64,000 bases of DNA from Leptolyngbya sp. FACHB-8 (GCF_014695575.1 NZ_JACJOO010000053.1:1-64000); one strand, 5' to 3'; counted from the stretch's first letter, positions 7,994 to 16,094 are shown. Notes: generated by a model from the sequence alone, not told the origin. Program-made: numbers and translations.

Positions 7994-9328
7994 GTGTTGG
8001 AGCCTATGAGATCGCAATTTTGTGCAGGATGGCAGTTCGGCCATAGACGTTCTGTCTGGAAGAAGCTTAAATACAGCGTTCTAATTCTATTAGCCGTGCT
8101 GACTACGTACCTGACGGGGTTGGGGGGAGCGATCGCCCAGCAAGTTCCCATTACCAATTTTCCAGAAGTTCCTGGTGCTGACTCAGTTCTGCCAGCCCCT
8201 ACACCTATACCCACTCGCTCCTTTCAGGAAATTCGAGGGGTTTGGGTGACGACGAATGACATGGATATTTTGCGCGACTCCTTCCAGTTGCAGCAAGCCA
8301 TGGCTCAGCTCTCGGCCCTTAACTTCAACACGGTCTACTCCGTCGTGTGGAATTCAGGTTACGTGTTGTATCCCAGCCCTGTCGCCCAGCGAGAAGGTAT
8401 CCAACCCTTTGTATGGCGTGGCGTTGATGGGCAGGATATGTTGGCCGATTTGGTCAACCATGCCCATCGGCAGGGATTACTGGCCATCCCCTGGTTCGAG
8501 TTTGGCTTTATGGCTCCGCCCCTCTCGGAGCTGACCATGAACCATCCCAACTGGCTCACCCAGCGGCAGAATGGCACCAATACTTCCGTCAGCGGTGCCG
8601 GAGAAGTGAACTGGCTCAATCCCTTCAATCCGGAAGTGCAGCAATTCATTACCGACCTGGTACTGGAGGTCGTGACCCGCTACAATGTCGATGGGATTCA
8701 GTTTGACGACCACACCAGCCTGCCTGTGGAATTTGGCTATGACTCCTATACCATGGGCCTCTACGAGCAAGAAACCGGACAACCGCCCCCAGCCAATGCC
8801 CGCGATGCCGCCTGGATGCGCTGGCGTGCCGACAAGCTCACAGCTTTTATGACGCGGCTGCATGATGCCGTGAAAGCCCGCAAACCCAACATTATTTTCT
8901 CAGTGTCACCCAACCCCTACGACACAGCCTATAACAGCTACTTACAGGATTGGCTGACCTGGGTGCGTCAGGGTATTGTTGATGAGTTGCTGGTGCAGGT
9001 GTATCGCCCAGATATTGGCAGCTTTACGGACCAAATTAGCCGCCCAGAAATTCAAGAGGCGCGACAACTCATCCCTACGGCAGCCGGAATTCTCACGGGC
9101 TTACGGAATCAGCCTGTACCCATGCGGTTGATTCAGTCGAAGATTCAGGCCGCGCGATCGCGCGGATTAGGTGTCGCTTTCTTCTTCTACGAAAGCCTTT
9201 GGGACGAAGCCCCAGAGCCTCCAGCAGAACGGCAGTCTAGCTTCCAGGTGATGTTCCGGGCTCCGGCGGTACGAACACGGCTGGCGGCGGCTCCTGCACC
9301 GATGCCAGAGCCGACGTTGGATTGGTAA
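7994..9328 (+). CDS. Secreted GH10-like (GHL10/DUF187) glycoside hydrolase
   Basis: The ORF opens with GTG at 7994; ATG at 8006 (MRSQFCAGW) is an alternative. After a basic stretch, residues about 20-48 form a signal peptide (LKYSVLILLAVLTTYLTG, then a cleavable AIA-QQ). The catalytic domain (about residues 75-410) begins with EIRGVWVTTND and carries FNTVYSVVWNSG, YPSPVAQREG and DGIQFDDHTS. The last is typical of the GHL10 TIM barrel, where the Asp residues bind substrate. Relatives in E. coli (YddW) act on cell-wall or envelope glycans. The substrate here is unknown. The protein likely works in the periplasm or outside the cell. Confidence 0.85.
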   Translation: MLEPMRSQFCAGWQFGHRRSVWKKLKYSVLILLAVLTTYLTGLGGAIAQQVPITNFPEVPGADSVLPAPTPIPTRSFQEIRGVWVTTNDMDILRDSFQLQQAMAQLSALNFNTVYSVVWNSGYVLYPSPVAQREGIQPFVWRGVDGQDMLADLVNHAHRQGLLAIPWFEFGFMAPPLSELTMNHPNWLTQRQNGTNTSVSGAGEVNWLNPFNPEVQQFITDLVLEVVTRYNVDGIQFDDHTSLPVEFGYDSYTMGLYEQETGQPPPANARDAAWMRWRADKLTAFMTRLHDAVKARKPNIIFSVSPNPYDTAYNSYLQDWLTWVRQGIVDELLVQVYRPDIGSFTDQISRPEIQEARQLIPTAAGILTGLRNQPVPMRLIQSKIQAARSRGLGVAFFFYESLWDEAPEPPAERQSSFQVMFRAPAVRTRLAAAPAPMPEPTLDW

Positions 9329-9333
9329 TCGGT

Positions 9334-9412
9334 AAACCTCCTGCATGAATCGGTTTTTGAGGGTGTCAATTGTTGCGCGGCAAAGCTACGCAACAATTGA
9401 CACAGGAAGTCT
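9334..9412. repeat. Family C repeat element, copy 1
   Basis: The element starts with ACCTCCTGCATGAATCG and ends with CAGGAAGTCT. The inner arms 9364-9377 and 9389-9402 pair perfectly over 14 bases. The outer ACCTCCTG pairs with CAGGAAGT with one mismatch. A second copy is at 51697-51775, and a degraded one at 33322-33390. It follows the GH10-like gene and could also end its transcript. Confidence 0.8.
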
Positions 9413-9523
9413 CGTAATCGGTCATCATTTATGGCGTGTGGGAAGGTGAGCACCTAATTTTGCAGCCGATGAGCTTAGATATCCAGATTCCTGGAGAATT
9501 TAGGGATCTGAGTAGCTTTGGTT

Positions 9524-9585
9524 CGAATAGTTTTTCTGAGACCCTTGATTTTGTGTACACGACACGCAAAATCAAGGGTTTTTAA
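9524..9585. repeat. Degenerate family B-like hairpin
   Basis: AGTTTTTCTGAGACCCTTGA resembles the family B left arm AGTTTTTCTGAAACC plus TTGATTTTG. ACCCTTGATTTTG (9541-9553) pairs with CAAAATCAAGGGT (9567-9579). The distal outer arm of family B is missing. It lies just upstream of the zinc-ribbon gene. Confidence 0.5.
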
Positions 9586-9624
9586 GAAGAATGGTCCAGC
9601 CTATTGTCGGTGCCTGGAGGGAGT

Positions 9625-10095
9625 ATGACTCGATTTTTGGATACGGGAAAATCTCTCGATGCTTTTCAGGATGAGGTTTTAGTGCGTTGTCCTAATTGCC
9701 AGGGCTGTGCAATGATCCGACTGGTTACCCCCAACGATACGAGTGGTTGGTTTGCGCCTCGTCGCCTAACGTGTTCAGCCTGCGGTACTGCCCAGGATTG
9801 GACGGACACGATGGTTCAGTTTAAAGCCAGTGAGCCGACGGATGCCTTTTTTCGGTATCCGTTGTGGCTGCAAACGCCCTGCTGTAATCAGATTTTATGG
9901 GCCAACAATCAAGAGCATCTGGATTTCCTGGAAAACTTTGTTCGGGCAACATTACGGGAGCGGCAACCGGACGATCGCTATGGCTGGTTCAATCAGAGCC
10001 TCGCATCACGCTTACCCAAGTGGATGCAGTCGCGCAAGCATCGTGATGAAGTATTGAGGGCGATCGCTAAACTCCGCACTAAGCTTCCTTCCTAA
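9625..10095 (+). CDS. Zinc-ribbon protein, conserved hypothetical
   Basis: The start is the ATG at 9625 (MTRFLDTGK). A GGAGGG ribosome site at 9616-9621 decides it against the earlier TTG. The 156-residue protein has two CxxC pairs, CPNC near residue 22 and CSAC near residue 50, forming a zinc ribbon, then TPCCNQ and a charged helical C-terminus. No enzymatic motif is seen. Such ribbons bind nucleic acid or proteins. The nonapeptide-repeat gene starts 52 bases downstream on the same strand, so the two may share a transcript. Confidence 0.7.
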   Translation: MTRFLDTGKSLDAFQDEVLVRCPNCQGCAMIRLVTPNDTSGWFAPRRLTCSACGTAQDWTDTMVQFKASEPTDAFFRYPLWLQTPCCNQILWANNQEHLDFLENFVRATLRERQPDDRYGWFNQSLASRLPKWMQSRKHRDEVLRAIAKLRTKLPS

Positions 10096-10147
10096 GGATC
10101 TGGATTTGGTAACCTGTAATGGTCCTTAGGTAAATGAGGAGGATGGG

Positions 10148-10414
10148 ATGGGTACAGGTTGGTTGATTCCAGAACAGGGTTTCTTAAGTTTGGTAAGCTA
10201 CCGCAGCATCCTCAGCATCGGTAGTGCCGGAAGTATTTTGAGTATTGGCAGCGTCGGTAGCATTCTGAGTATTGGCAGCGTCGGGAGTATTTTAAGTTTT
10301 GGAAGCGCCGGAAGCATCTTAAGCGCATTTAGTGCCGGAAGCATTTTATCTGTATTGAGCGTTAGCACAATTCTCAAAACCCTTCGCTTTACGATGGGAA
10401 TTCCGATGGAGTAA
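10148..10414 (+). CDS. Nonapeptide tandem-repeat protein (SILSIGSxG)
   Basis: The 88-residue ORF has a strong ribosome site, GAGGAGG at 10136-10142, five bases before the ATG. From residue 20 to about 73 the protein is six copies of a nine-residue unit SILSIGS(A/V)G, drifting at the end to SILSAFSAG, SILSVLSVS and TILKTL. The regular Ser/Gly with Ile/Leu spacing suggests a small beta-solenoid or a stacked amyloid-like fold; this is inference. There is no signal peptide or cysteine. It follows the zinc-ribbon gene and is closed by a hairpin with a T-run, so it reads as a real expressed gene. I do not recognise a named family. Confidence 0.65.
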   Translation: MGTGWLIPEQGFLSLVSYRSILSIGSAGSILSIGSVGSILSIGSVGSILSFGSAGSILSAFSAGSILSVLSVSTILKTLRFTMGIPME

Positions 10415-10434
10415 TACTGTTAGGCCTTACACAT

Positions 10435-10480
10435 CTTTGTTGTGTGTTGTGCGGCGCACACCACACACAACAAAGTTTTT
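10435..10480 (+). terminator. Terminator of the nonapeptide-repeat gene
   Basis: CTTTGTTGTGTGT (10435-10447) pairs with ACACACAACAAAG (10463-10475). The stem extends imperfectly to the loop, and the sequence then runs into TTTTT. This is one of the few hairpins in the window with a proper U-run. Confidence 0.7.
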
Positions 10481-10499
10481 GTATTAGCTGTAACGTTTG

Positions 10500-10605
10500 T
10501 ACAGCACTTTTCAAGCCTATGAGGTACAAGTTATTTTTGTGAGAGCCTCGCTCCGCGAGGCTCTCACAAAAATAGCTGCATTTTATTCAAGCGCAAAGCG
10601 CTGTA
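10500..10605. repeat. Family D repeat element, copy 1
   Basis: Terminal inverted repeats TACAGCACTTT and AAAGCGCTGTA (one mismatch) bound a 106-base element. Inside, arms 10532-10551 and 10555-10574 pair perfectly over 20 bases. Copy 2, at 63630-63734, has the same layout with different but still paired inner bases. The element lies between a terminator and ppk2. Confidence 0.8.
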
Positions 10606-10711
10606 TCTTTGCTTTCAGTTGCAAAACTTTGAAGATTTGTTCGAAGCCAAAACATTAGAAAAACTATAGAAATTCAAGGCATTATCCTACTTTAGAGTGG
10701 ATTAAAGTGAC

Positions 10712-11695
10712 ATGCCTCACAAGAAGCCGGATCTCGCTATGAACCCTAAAAAGCTTGATGAGTTCGTAACATCCACCAACGGCAGCTCATTAATGGCTTC
10801 CCAAAAGAAGAAAAAATCTAAAAAGAAGAAATCTAAAGAGAAACAACTCAAAGAAAAACATTTAGAAGAAGCCAGTCCTCTACATTTAGAGAAACAAACA
10901 ACCGAGGATGAAGGAAGTTCCAAACTCACCAATAAATACTACGAGAAAGAACTGGCGAAGCTACAGCTAGAGCTGGTCAAAATGCAGTATTGGGTAAAGT
11001 TTACCGGAGCCCGGATCATCATTGTGTTTGAAGGGCGGGATGCCGCCGGAAAAGGGGGCACCATCAAGCGCATTACTGAGCCAATGAATCCACGGGGATG
11101 TCAGATTGTGGCTTTGGGAACGCCGAGCGATCGCGAAAAGACCCAATGGTACTTCCAACGCTATGTGGCGCACCTGCCTGCTGCGGGCGAAATTGTCTGC
11201 TTCGATCGCAGTTGGTACAACCGGGCCGGGGTTGAATATGTGATGGGCTTTTGCTCTGCCGATGAGCATCGGGAGTTTCTACAAACCTGCCCTGAGTTTG
11301 AGCGGATGCTGGTGCGATCGGGCATCATCCTACTGAAATATTGGTTCTCCGTCAGTGATGAAGAACAGGAGCGCCGCTTCCAGGCTCGCATGACTGACCC
11401 CGCCCGCCGCTGGAAACTGAGCCCAATGGATTTAGAGTCGCGCGATCGCTGGGTCGAATACTCCAAAGCAAAAGACGTGATGTTTGCCCATACCAACATC
11501 CCTGAAGCTCCCTGGTTTACCGTCGAGGCCGATGATAAAAAGCGGGCTCGGCTCAACTGCATTCACCATATTCTGAGCAAAGTTCCCTATGTCGATATGA
11601 CACCAGATCCTCTAGAACTGCCGCCACGAAAATCTGGTGGAGGGTATGTGCGACCTCCGCGAAACGAACAGTTTTTTGTACCAGAAGTTTACTAA
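10712..11695 (+). CDS. ppk2: Polyphosphate kinase 2 (PPK2)
   Basis: PPK2 moves phosphate between polyphosphate and nucleotides. The P-loop kinase domain (about residues 72-310) has Walker A GRDAAGKGGT (108-117) and the lid/Walker B region FDRSWYNRAGVE (164-175). The first 70 residues are a low-complexity, lysine-rich extension, with KKKKSKKKKSKEK at 32-44, likely disordered and perhaps polyphosphate-binding. Later starts (ATG for Met10 or Met28) would shorten it. The single-domain layout suggests the class I group, which mainly uses ADP or GDP; that is inference. ppk1 lies 24 kb away in the same window. Confidence 0.93.
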   Translation: MPHKKPDLAMNPKKLDEFVTSTNGSSLMASQKKKKSKKKKSKEKQLKEKHLEEASPLHLEKQTTEDEGSSKLTNKYYEKELAKLQLELVKMQYWVKFTGARIIIVFEGRDAAGKGGTIKRITEPMNPRGCQIVALGTPSDREKTQWYFQRYVAHLPAAGEIVCFDRSWYNRAGVEYVMGFCSADEHREFLQTCPEFERMLVRSGIILLKYWFSVSDEEQERRFQARMTDPARRWKLSPMDLESRDRWVEYSKAKDVMFAHTNIPEAPWFTVEADDKKRARLNCIHHILSKVPYVDMTPDPLELPPRKSGGGYVRPPRNEQFFVPEVY

Positions 11696-11780
11696 ACCTG
11701 AATTCAGGTTAAGGGCGTTTTCGAGTGCCGCGCGACGCGCGGCACTCGAAAACGCTCATTTTGGCGTAACTTCCGTTTAG
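11695..11780. repeat. Family A repeat element, truncated copy 1
   Basis: The palindrome AACCTGAATTCAGGTT (11695-11710) overlaps the ppk2 stop by one base. It is followed by the family A first hairpin: arms 11715-11734 and 11736-11755, 20 bp, perfect. The sequence then keeps CTCATTTTGGCGT but lacks the second hairpin and the outer closing arm. Full copies are at 16621-16744 and 53404-53527. Confidence 0.8.
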
Positions 11781-11852
11781 CAACACAAAACAGATGCTGG
11801 CATCACTACTTTGCGATGTCAAAAGTTGAGGGGTTCTATATGGGGGGATTAC

Positions 11853-11889
11853 AAGGAGCGTGTGTAGGCTTTGCCTCTATACGCTCCTT
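11853..11889 (-). terminator. Terminator of the radical SAM gene
   Basis: AAGGAGCGT (11853-11861) pairs with ACGCTCCTT (11881-11889), and the inner bases extend the stem imperfectly. It lies 23 bases beyond the stop of the minus-strand gene. Confidence 0.5.
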
Positions 11890-11911
11890 CAAGGAAAGGC
11901 TCACAGTCGCC

Positions 11912-13498
11912 CTACCCCGCAACAGCAAGTTCCCGTTCCTGGGAAGCGGGAGCTTCCCCAAGGGGATCGAAGCCAATTTGTTGGGTGATGCGTTCACGGG
12001 CTAAGGTGCGGTACTCCAGGAAGTGTTCCCCTGCGGCACAGAGGCCAATGTAGAGATTGAGGAATTGGGGTTTCTGGGTGGCGATCGCCCAAAACTGTTG
12101 CCAGAACTGCCGTCGGGCACCTTCTTGATAGATGCCTCGAATCCAAAAGAGCCGGGCCGTTAGATTCAGGCTTTTACCCAGGGGGAAGTGCACATTCTGG
12201 TGCAACCGAGGGTTGGCAGTAATGTTGAGACATTGCTCGAAGCAACGCCGCAGGTAATTTTTAGGTTCATAGAGGTACCACAGGGTGTGGGCATATTCTT
12301 GGGCAATTTCTACAAGGGGACGAGTAGGTACAAAGTTCATCAAGCAGTTTTGGTCCCCAACCTCTGTAATGCCTTGACTTTGCAACAGTCGCTCTTCCTT
12401 CTCTAGCCGCTGCCACAACGCAGTGTTTGGCAACGCCTGGAGAACGCCGAGCATGGGTTGAGGGATGCTCGTCGCTTCAACAAAGGCACGAATGCGATCG
12501 CCCGCCCCTGCCCGCTCGCCATCAAACCCAAGAATAAATCCGGCATAAATGAGCAAGCCCGCCTCGTTAATGGTGCGGCACGCTTCAATTAAAGGATTGC
12601 GAGTGTTCTGCTGCTTGCGGGTGACTTGCAGACTATCCTGATCCGGCGTTTCAATTCCCAAGAACACCCCGTAGAACCCTGCCTGAGCCATTAGATCCAG
12701 AAGTTCTGTATCCTCCGCCAGGTTTACCGACGCCTCGGTGAGGAAGGTAAATGGGTAATTGCGGGCTTCCATCCAGGGAATTAACTCTCGCAGCAACCGT
12801 TTGACATTGCGCTGATTACCGATGAAGTTGTCATCCACGATAAAGATTGAACCTCGCCAACCCAAATCGTAGAGGGATTGCAGTTCTGCCAGGGTCTGGC
12901 CAGGTTCTTTGGTGCGAGACTTACGCCCATAAAGGCTGATAATGTCGCAAAACTCGCAGTTGAACGGGCACCCCCGCGAAAACTGAATAGCCATCATCAA
13001 GTACTGGTCACGCTGAAGTAACTCAAAGCGTGGAATAGGACTGGTGGTAACGTCAGGTTTTTCACTCGTACGGAAAGTTCCCTGTTCCTGCCCCTGGGCG
13101 ATCGCCTCCAAAAACATTGGAATCGTAATCTCCCCCTCATCCAAAATCAAATAATCTGCTCCGTTCTGTAGAGCAGGTTCAGGGACAGAGGTCGGGTAAG
13201 GACCACCCACAGCAACCTTTTTGCCAAAGCGATCGCCCTTCCGAATCAACTCATGAAAATCTTCTTTTTGGGCTAGCATTGCCGAGAGAATGACAATATC
13301 ACACCATTCCCAATCTGCATCAGTTTCGGGGCTAACATTGCGGTCATAAAACCGAATTTCCCATTCTTTTGGAAGCAATGCAGCGACAGTCAGAATACCT
13401 AAGGGTGGAATGGTTGCCTTCAGCCCAGCCAGCTCCATGAAGCGATCGTAAGACCAAAATGTTTTTGGAAATTGAGGATAGAGCAATAATGCTTTCAT
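11912..13498 (-). CDS. B12-binding-domain radical SAM protein (DUF4070 type)
   Basis: The 528-residue protein has an N-terminal cobalamin-binding Rossmann domain (about 1-145). The radical SAM core follows, with its 4Fe-4S motif in RGCPFNCEFC (Cys177, Cys181, Cys184), and then a C-terminal domain of about 150 residues like DUF4070. The opening LYPQFPKTFWSYDR and IPPLG resemble the subfamily that includes the hopanoid C-2 methylase HpnP. A methylase role is possible, but I see no hopanoid genes nearby, so the substrate is open. The family is typical of cyanobacteria. It starts at the first ATG and stands alone. Confidence 0.85.
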   Translation of the reverse strand: MKALLLYPQFPKTFWSYDRFMELAGLKATIPPLGILTVAALLPKEWEIRFYDRNVSPETDADWEWCDIVILSAMLAQKEDFHELIRKGDRFGKKVAVGGPYPTSVPEPALQNGADYLILDEGEITIPMFLEAIAQGQEQGTFRTSEKPDVTTSPIPRFELLQRDQYLMMAIQFSRGCPFNCEFCDIISLYGRKSRTKEPGQTLAELQSLYDLGWRGSIFIVDDNFIGNQRNVKRLLRELIPWMEARNYPFTFLTEASVNLAEDTELLDLMAQAGFYGVFLGIETPDQDSLQVTRKQQNTRNPLIEACRTINEAGLLIYAGFILGFDGERAGAGDRIRAFVEATSIPQPMLGVLQALPNTALWQRLEKEERLLQSQGITEVGDQNCLMNFVPTRPLVEIAQEYAHTLWYLYEPKNYLRRCFEQCLNITANPRLHQNVHFPLGKSLNLTARLFWIRGIYQEGARRQFWQQFWAIATQKPQFLNLYIGLCAAGEHFLEYRTLARERITQQIGFDPLGEAPASQERELAVAG

Positions 13499-14160
13499 AA
13501 TCTTTCCTCTAATCAGCTTAAATTAAATCTGATTGATCCTCCCACAGGCAATCACGGCCTCCATTACCCCAAAGGGGTAGATTTAGAAAACCTATTTTGT
13601 GCGTTTGAACAAACGAATTAAAGCATTGTTATTAGATATACCGAACTCTACAAGGCAATCCCAATTCTATTTTATGCAGCATTGCTTTAAGAACATAAGT
13701 TTTTGACAGATATAGCGCCCAAAATCTGTGTAGCAAAACAGCTCCAGCAAACACGCAGATTGCATACATTTCAGAAAAAGTATACTTTCTTTAAGCAAGA
13801 TTAACGTGTAACTCTTCCTGCTAGGGGGAGTGAGAGCCCTCATCATGTGATCCTTTTTTCAAACCCGTACCTTTATATAAATAACGTTAAGACTATTGAG
13901 TATTTCAGTTCGCCATAGCGTTTCTATATGATTTATGGAATACCTATTAAAAGATGAGTACATTCCATCTTTCAAAGGGTAGTTAGAACCTGCTTAAATC
14001 GGTTGATGTTTCGCACCGTTTAAAAACGGAGTATAAATCTCTTCAAAATTTTTTCACTTGCCGTTTTCTAAGTCGGCTTCAACGATGTAGAAATGGCACT
14101 TTCAGCCATTCCCTGAGATGTTATTTCTTATGCTGCAACATTATTTCAAATATCGTTCAG
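13499..14160. other. AT-rich intergenic region without a visible gene
   Basis: About 660 bases upstream of the radical SAM gene contain no convincing ORF on either strand. There are AT-rich blocks and a short perfect palindrome, CCGTTTAAAAACGG, at 14016-14029 followed by TATAAA. Promoters of the radical SAM gene, or an unrecognised small RNA, could lie here. Nothing stronger can be supported. Confidence 0.5.
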
Positions 14161-14255
14161 CAATACTCTGGACAGTTTTTCTGAAACCTTTGATTTTGCG
14201 TGCGCGAAGCGCACGCAAAATCAAAGGTTTCAGAAAAACTGTCCGAACTAATGTT
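14161..14255. repeat. Family B repeat element, copy 1 (36-bp perfect arms)
   Basis: Arms 14170-14205 and 14209-14244 are exact 36-base reverse complements around the loop GAA, giving the apex GCGAAGC. The flanks CAATACTCT on the left and GAACTAATGTT on the right recur, inverted, around copy 2 at 50105-50200. No target duplication is evident. Confidence 0.9.
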
Positions 14256-14436
14256 CAGGAAACGTCTGAAAGTTGATGGTTTCAAAAACTTCAACAACCC
14301 ACGGAAGCTTAGCAGGATTTGCTATGGTTTGGGCATCGCCAGGTAGGAGGGCGATCGCCAACCCCGTCCTGTAATCGATTGAATCAGCCTGGAATAGCTG
14401 ACCGTTTCCCTGTAGTGGATCGGAGGCTTTGCTCAC
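14248..14436 (-). CDS. Small hypothetical protein, uncertain
   Basis: The 62-residue ORF starts with GTG at 14434-14436 and has no clear ribosome site. Its sequence (DYRTGLAIALLPGDAQ, KLPWVVEVFETINF) has a balanced, protein-like composition and no low complexity. Its last codons and TAG stop (14248-14250) lie inside the flank of repeat element B, so the element may have created the present C-terminus. It is divergent from the M4 protease, 95 bases away. No family is recognised, and it may be a chance frame or the remnant of a longer gene. Confidence 0.35.
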   Translation of the reverse strand: MSKASDPLQGNGQLFQADSIDYRTGLAIALLPGDAQTIANPAKLPWVVEVFETINFQTFPEH

Positions 14437-14531
14437 TTACTTAAGGCGATCGCCCCGTCATAAGCCCCTAACTGCAACGGTTTCCACCCATTTCACGACT
14501 CCCATTACGCCCCAAAAGGAGAAGGATTTCG

Positions 14532-15581
14532 ATGGTTTTACGTCAACATACCTGCTTTGGTAAATGTACGTGTCAGTTCATTCCTCCCATTGTCACCAGC
14601 AACCTGTCCAAATCGGGAGTTGAAGCAGCACGGACAAGTTCTCTGGAAAGCCAACGGCAACGCGCCCGCCGCACCCAGAAGGACATTAGTGTAACCTTAT
14701 TGGCTATGGCTCAGACCGGTCAAAGCCTACGGCAAGTGTATGACTGTCAAAGTAAGTGGGTACAACGGGTTAAACTCATTCGCGAAGAAGGGGCTGCTGC
14801 CATCACAGATCCCGTTGCCAACCAGGTTTATGACAGTGTTGGTATTGTTCGCGAATTCTTCAAAACAGTTTTAGGCCGAAATTCCATCGACAACTTGGGC
14901 CTAAATCTCGTCCTCAACGTCCATTTCGGCAAAAAGTATATGAATGCTTTTTGGGATGGGGATGAAATGACCTTTGGCGACGGTGATGGCAAAATCTTTA
15001 CCAATTTTGCTCAATCCCTGGATGTCATTGCCCACGAATTAGCCCATGGCGTGACTCAGTACACAGCCAATTTGGAATACAAGAACCAATCGGGAGCCCT
15101 CAACGAAAGTTTCTCGGATGTATTTGGCAGTGCCATCACTCAATACGCTAAGGGTGAAACAGCCGATACAGCGGACTGGCTGATTGGAGACGAAATTATG
15201 GGGCCAGAGTTGTATGGCGAAGCACTGCGTTCCATGAAAGACCCTGGCACCGCCTATGACAACGCCCTCATGGGCAAAGATCCTCAGCCCGCCCATATGA
15301 AGGACTACTATACAGGAGCTGAAGATAATGGCGGGGTTCACATTAACAGCGGTATCCCCAACAAAGCCTTTTATTTAACAGCCATGGACATTGGCACCGA
15401 CAAAGCGGTGCAAATTTGGTATGCCGGTCTATTACGCCTTACGGCTACTGCTGATTTCAATATGGCGGCCAGTGCTTTAGTGGAAGCAGCCCGGGTACTC
15501 GTCCGGGATGGCAAAGTTCCTGTCGGTTCCCCTCAAGTCGTGCGCAGTGCATTTCGAGCGGTGGGCATTCCAATCGTTTAA
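14532..15581 (+). CDS. Protealysin-like M4 metalloprotease
   Basis: This 349-residue thermolysin-family protein has a short, protealysin-type precursor instead of the long FTP/PepSY propeptide. The prepeptide holds FIPPIV near residue 17. The catalytic domain has HELAH (His168, Glu169, His172), the third zinc ligand Glu192 in NESFSD, and the catalytic His270 in NGGVHINSG. The C-terminal helical domain ends at FRAVGIPIV. No signal peptide is present, in line with protealysin-type enzymes that are often intracellular. AAAAGGAGAAGGA upstream is the ribosome site. The inhibitor-like gene follows 150 bases downstream, the usual partner arrangement. Confidence 0.92.
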   Translation: MVLRQHTCFGKCTCQFIPPIVTSNLSKSGVEAARTSSLESQRQRARRTQKDISVTLLAMAQTGQSLRQVYDCQSKWVQRVKLIREEGAAAITDPVANQVYDSVGIVREFFKTVLGRNSIDNLGLNLVLNVHFGKKYMNAFWDGDEMTFGDGDGKIFTNFAQSLDVIAHELAHGVTQYTANLEYKNQSGALNESFSDVFGSAITQYAKGETADTADWLIGDEIMGPELYGEALRSMKDPGTAYDNALMGKDPQPAHMKDYYTGAEDNGGVHINSGIPNKAFYLTAMDIGTDKAVQIWYAGLLRLTATADFNMAASALVEAARVLVRDGKVPVGSPQVVRSAFRAVGIPIV

Positions 15582-15590
15582 GAAGAGGAT

Positions 15591-15620
15591 TGATTTTGCA
15601 GGGATGTCCCTGCAAAATCA
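15591..15620. repeat. Hairpin between protease and inhibitor genes
   Basis: TGATTTTGCAGGGA (15591-15604) pairs perfectly with TCCCTGCAAAATCA (15607-15620). The 2-base apparent loop is sterically tight, so the last pairs must open. It may attenuate transcription between the protease and the inhibitor and so set their ratio; this is inference. Confidence 0.6.
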
Positions 15621-15731
15621 GCCTCAAATCACCATGAAATATGATTTTGCACATCCAGACCGGATCTGACGCTGGTTCATGAAGTCATTGCTGCGCCAAT
15701 ATATCAGGGGTTTGCTCTTTCTGTTGGAGGA

Positions 15732-16052
15732 ATGATGCTGATTCACTACAGCAGCTCAGGAGGCTTTGCCAATCTCCGCCTGACGTACTCTGTTGACACC
15801 ACCAAATTACCCCAGGAACTCGCCCAAGAACTGGAGCGTCTGGTCAATCAAACAAAGTTTTTTACGTTACAAGCGGCACCTGCGATTTCCGCTGCAGGAG
15901 GGCTGCCGGACATGATGCAATACGAGATTTCAATCCAGCAGGGTGAGGAGCGGCGATCGCTCCACTACAACGATATGACCATGCCAGAACAACTGCGATC
16001 GCTCCAGGAGCGTCTTCAGGAATTGGCTCTGGAGCAGCGGTCCCAATCATAG
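15732..16052 (+). CDS. Emfourin-like inhibitor of M4 proteases
   Basis: The 106-residue protein resembles emfourin, the protealysin inhibitor. The N-terminal strand IHYSSSGGFANLRLTY carries the SGGFA motif expected to enter the protease active-site cleft. The middle helix (LPQELAQELERLVNQTKFF) and the late strand MQYEISI complete the small alpha-beta fold. Two ATGs at 15732 and 15735 follow GGAGG; the second gives better spacing. The gene directly follows the protease gene on the same strand, the arrangement known for protealysin/emfourin operons. The assignment rests on motif, size and context; no alignment was run. Confidence 0.75.
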   Translation: MMLIHYSSSGGFANLRLTYSVDTTKLPQELAQELERLVNQTKFFTLQAAPAISAAGGLPDMMQYEISIQQGEERRSLHYNDMTMPEQLRSLQERLQELALEQRSQS

Positions 16053-16094
16053 CTCCACTCAATTCAGGCTCAAATACGAGCCAGGTTCTTTGAT

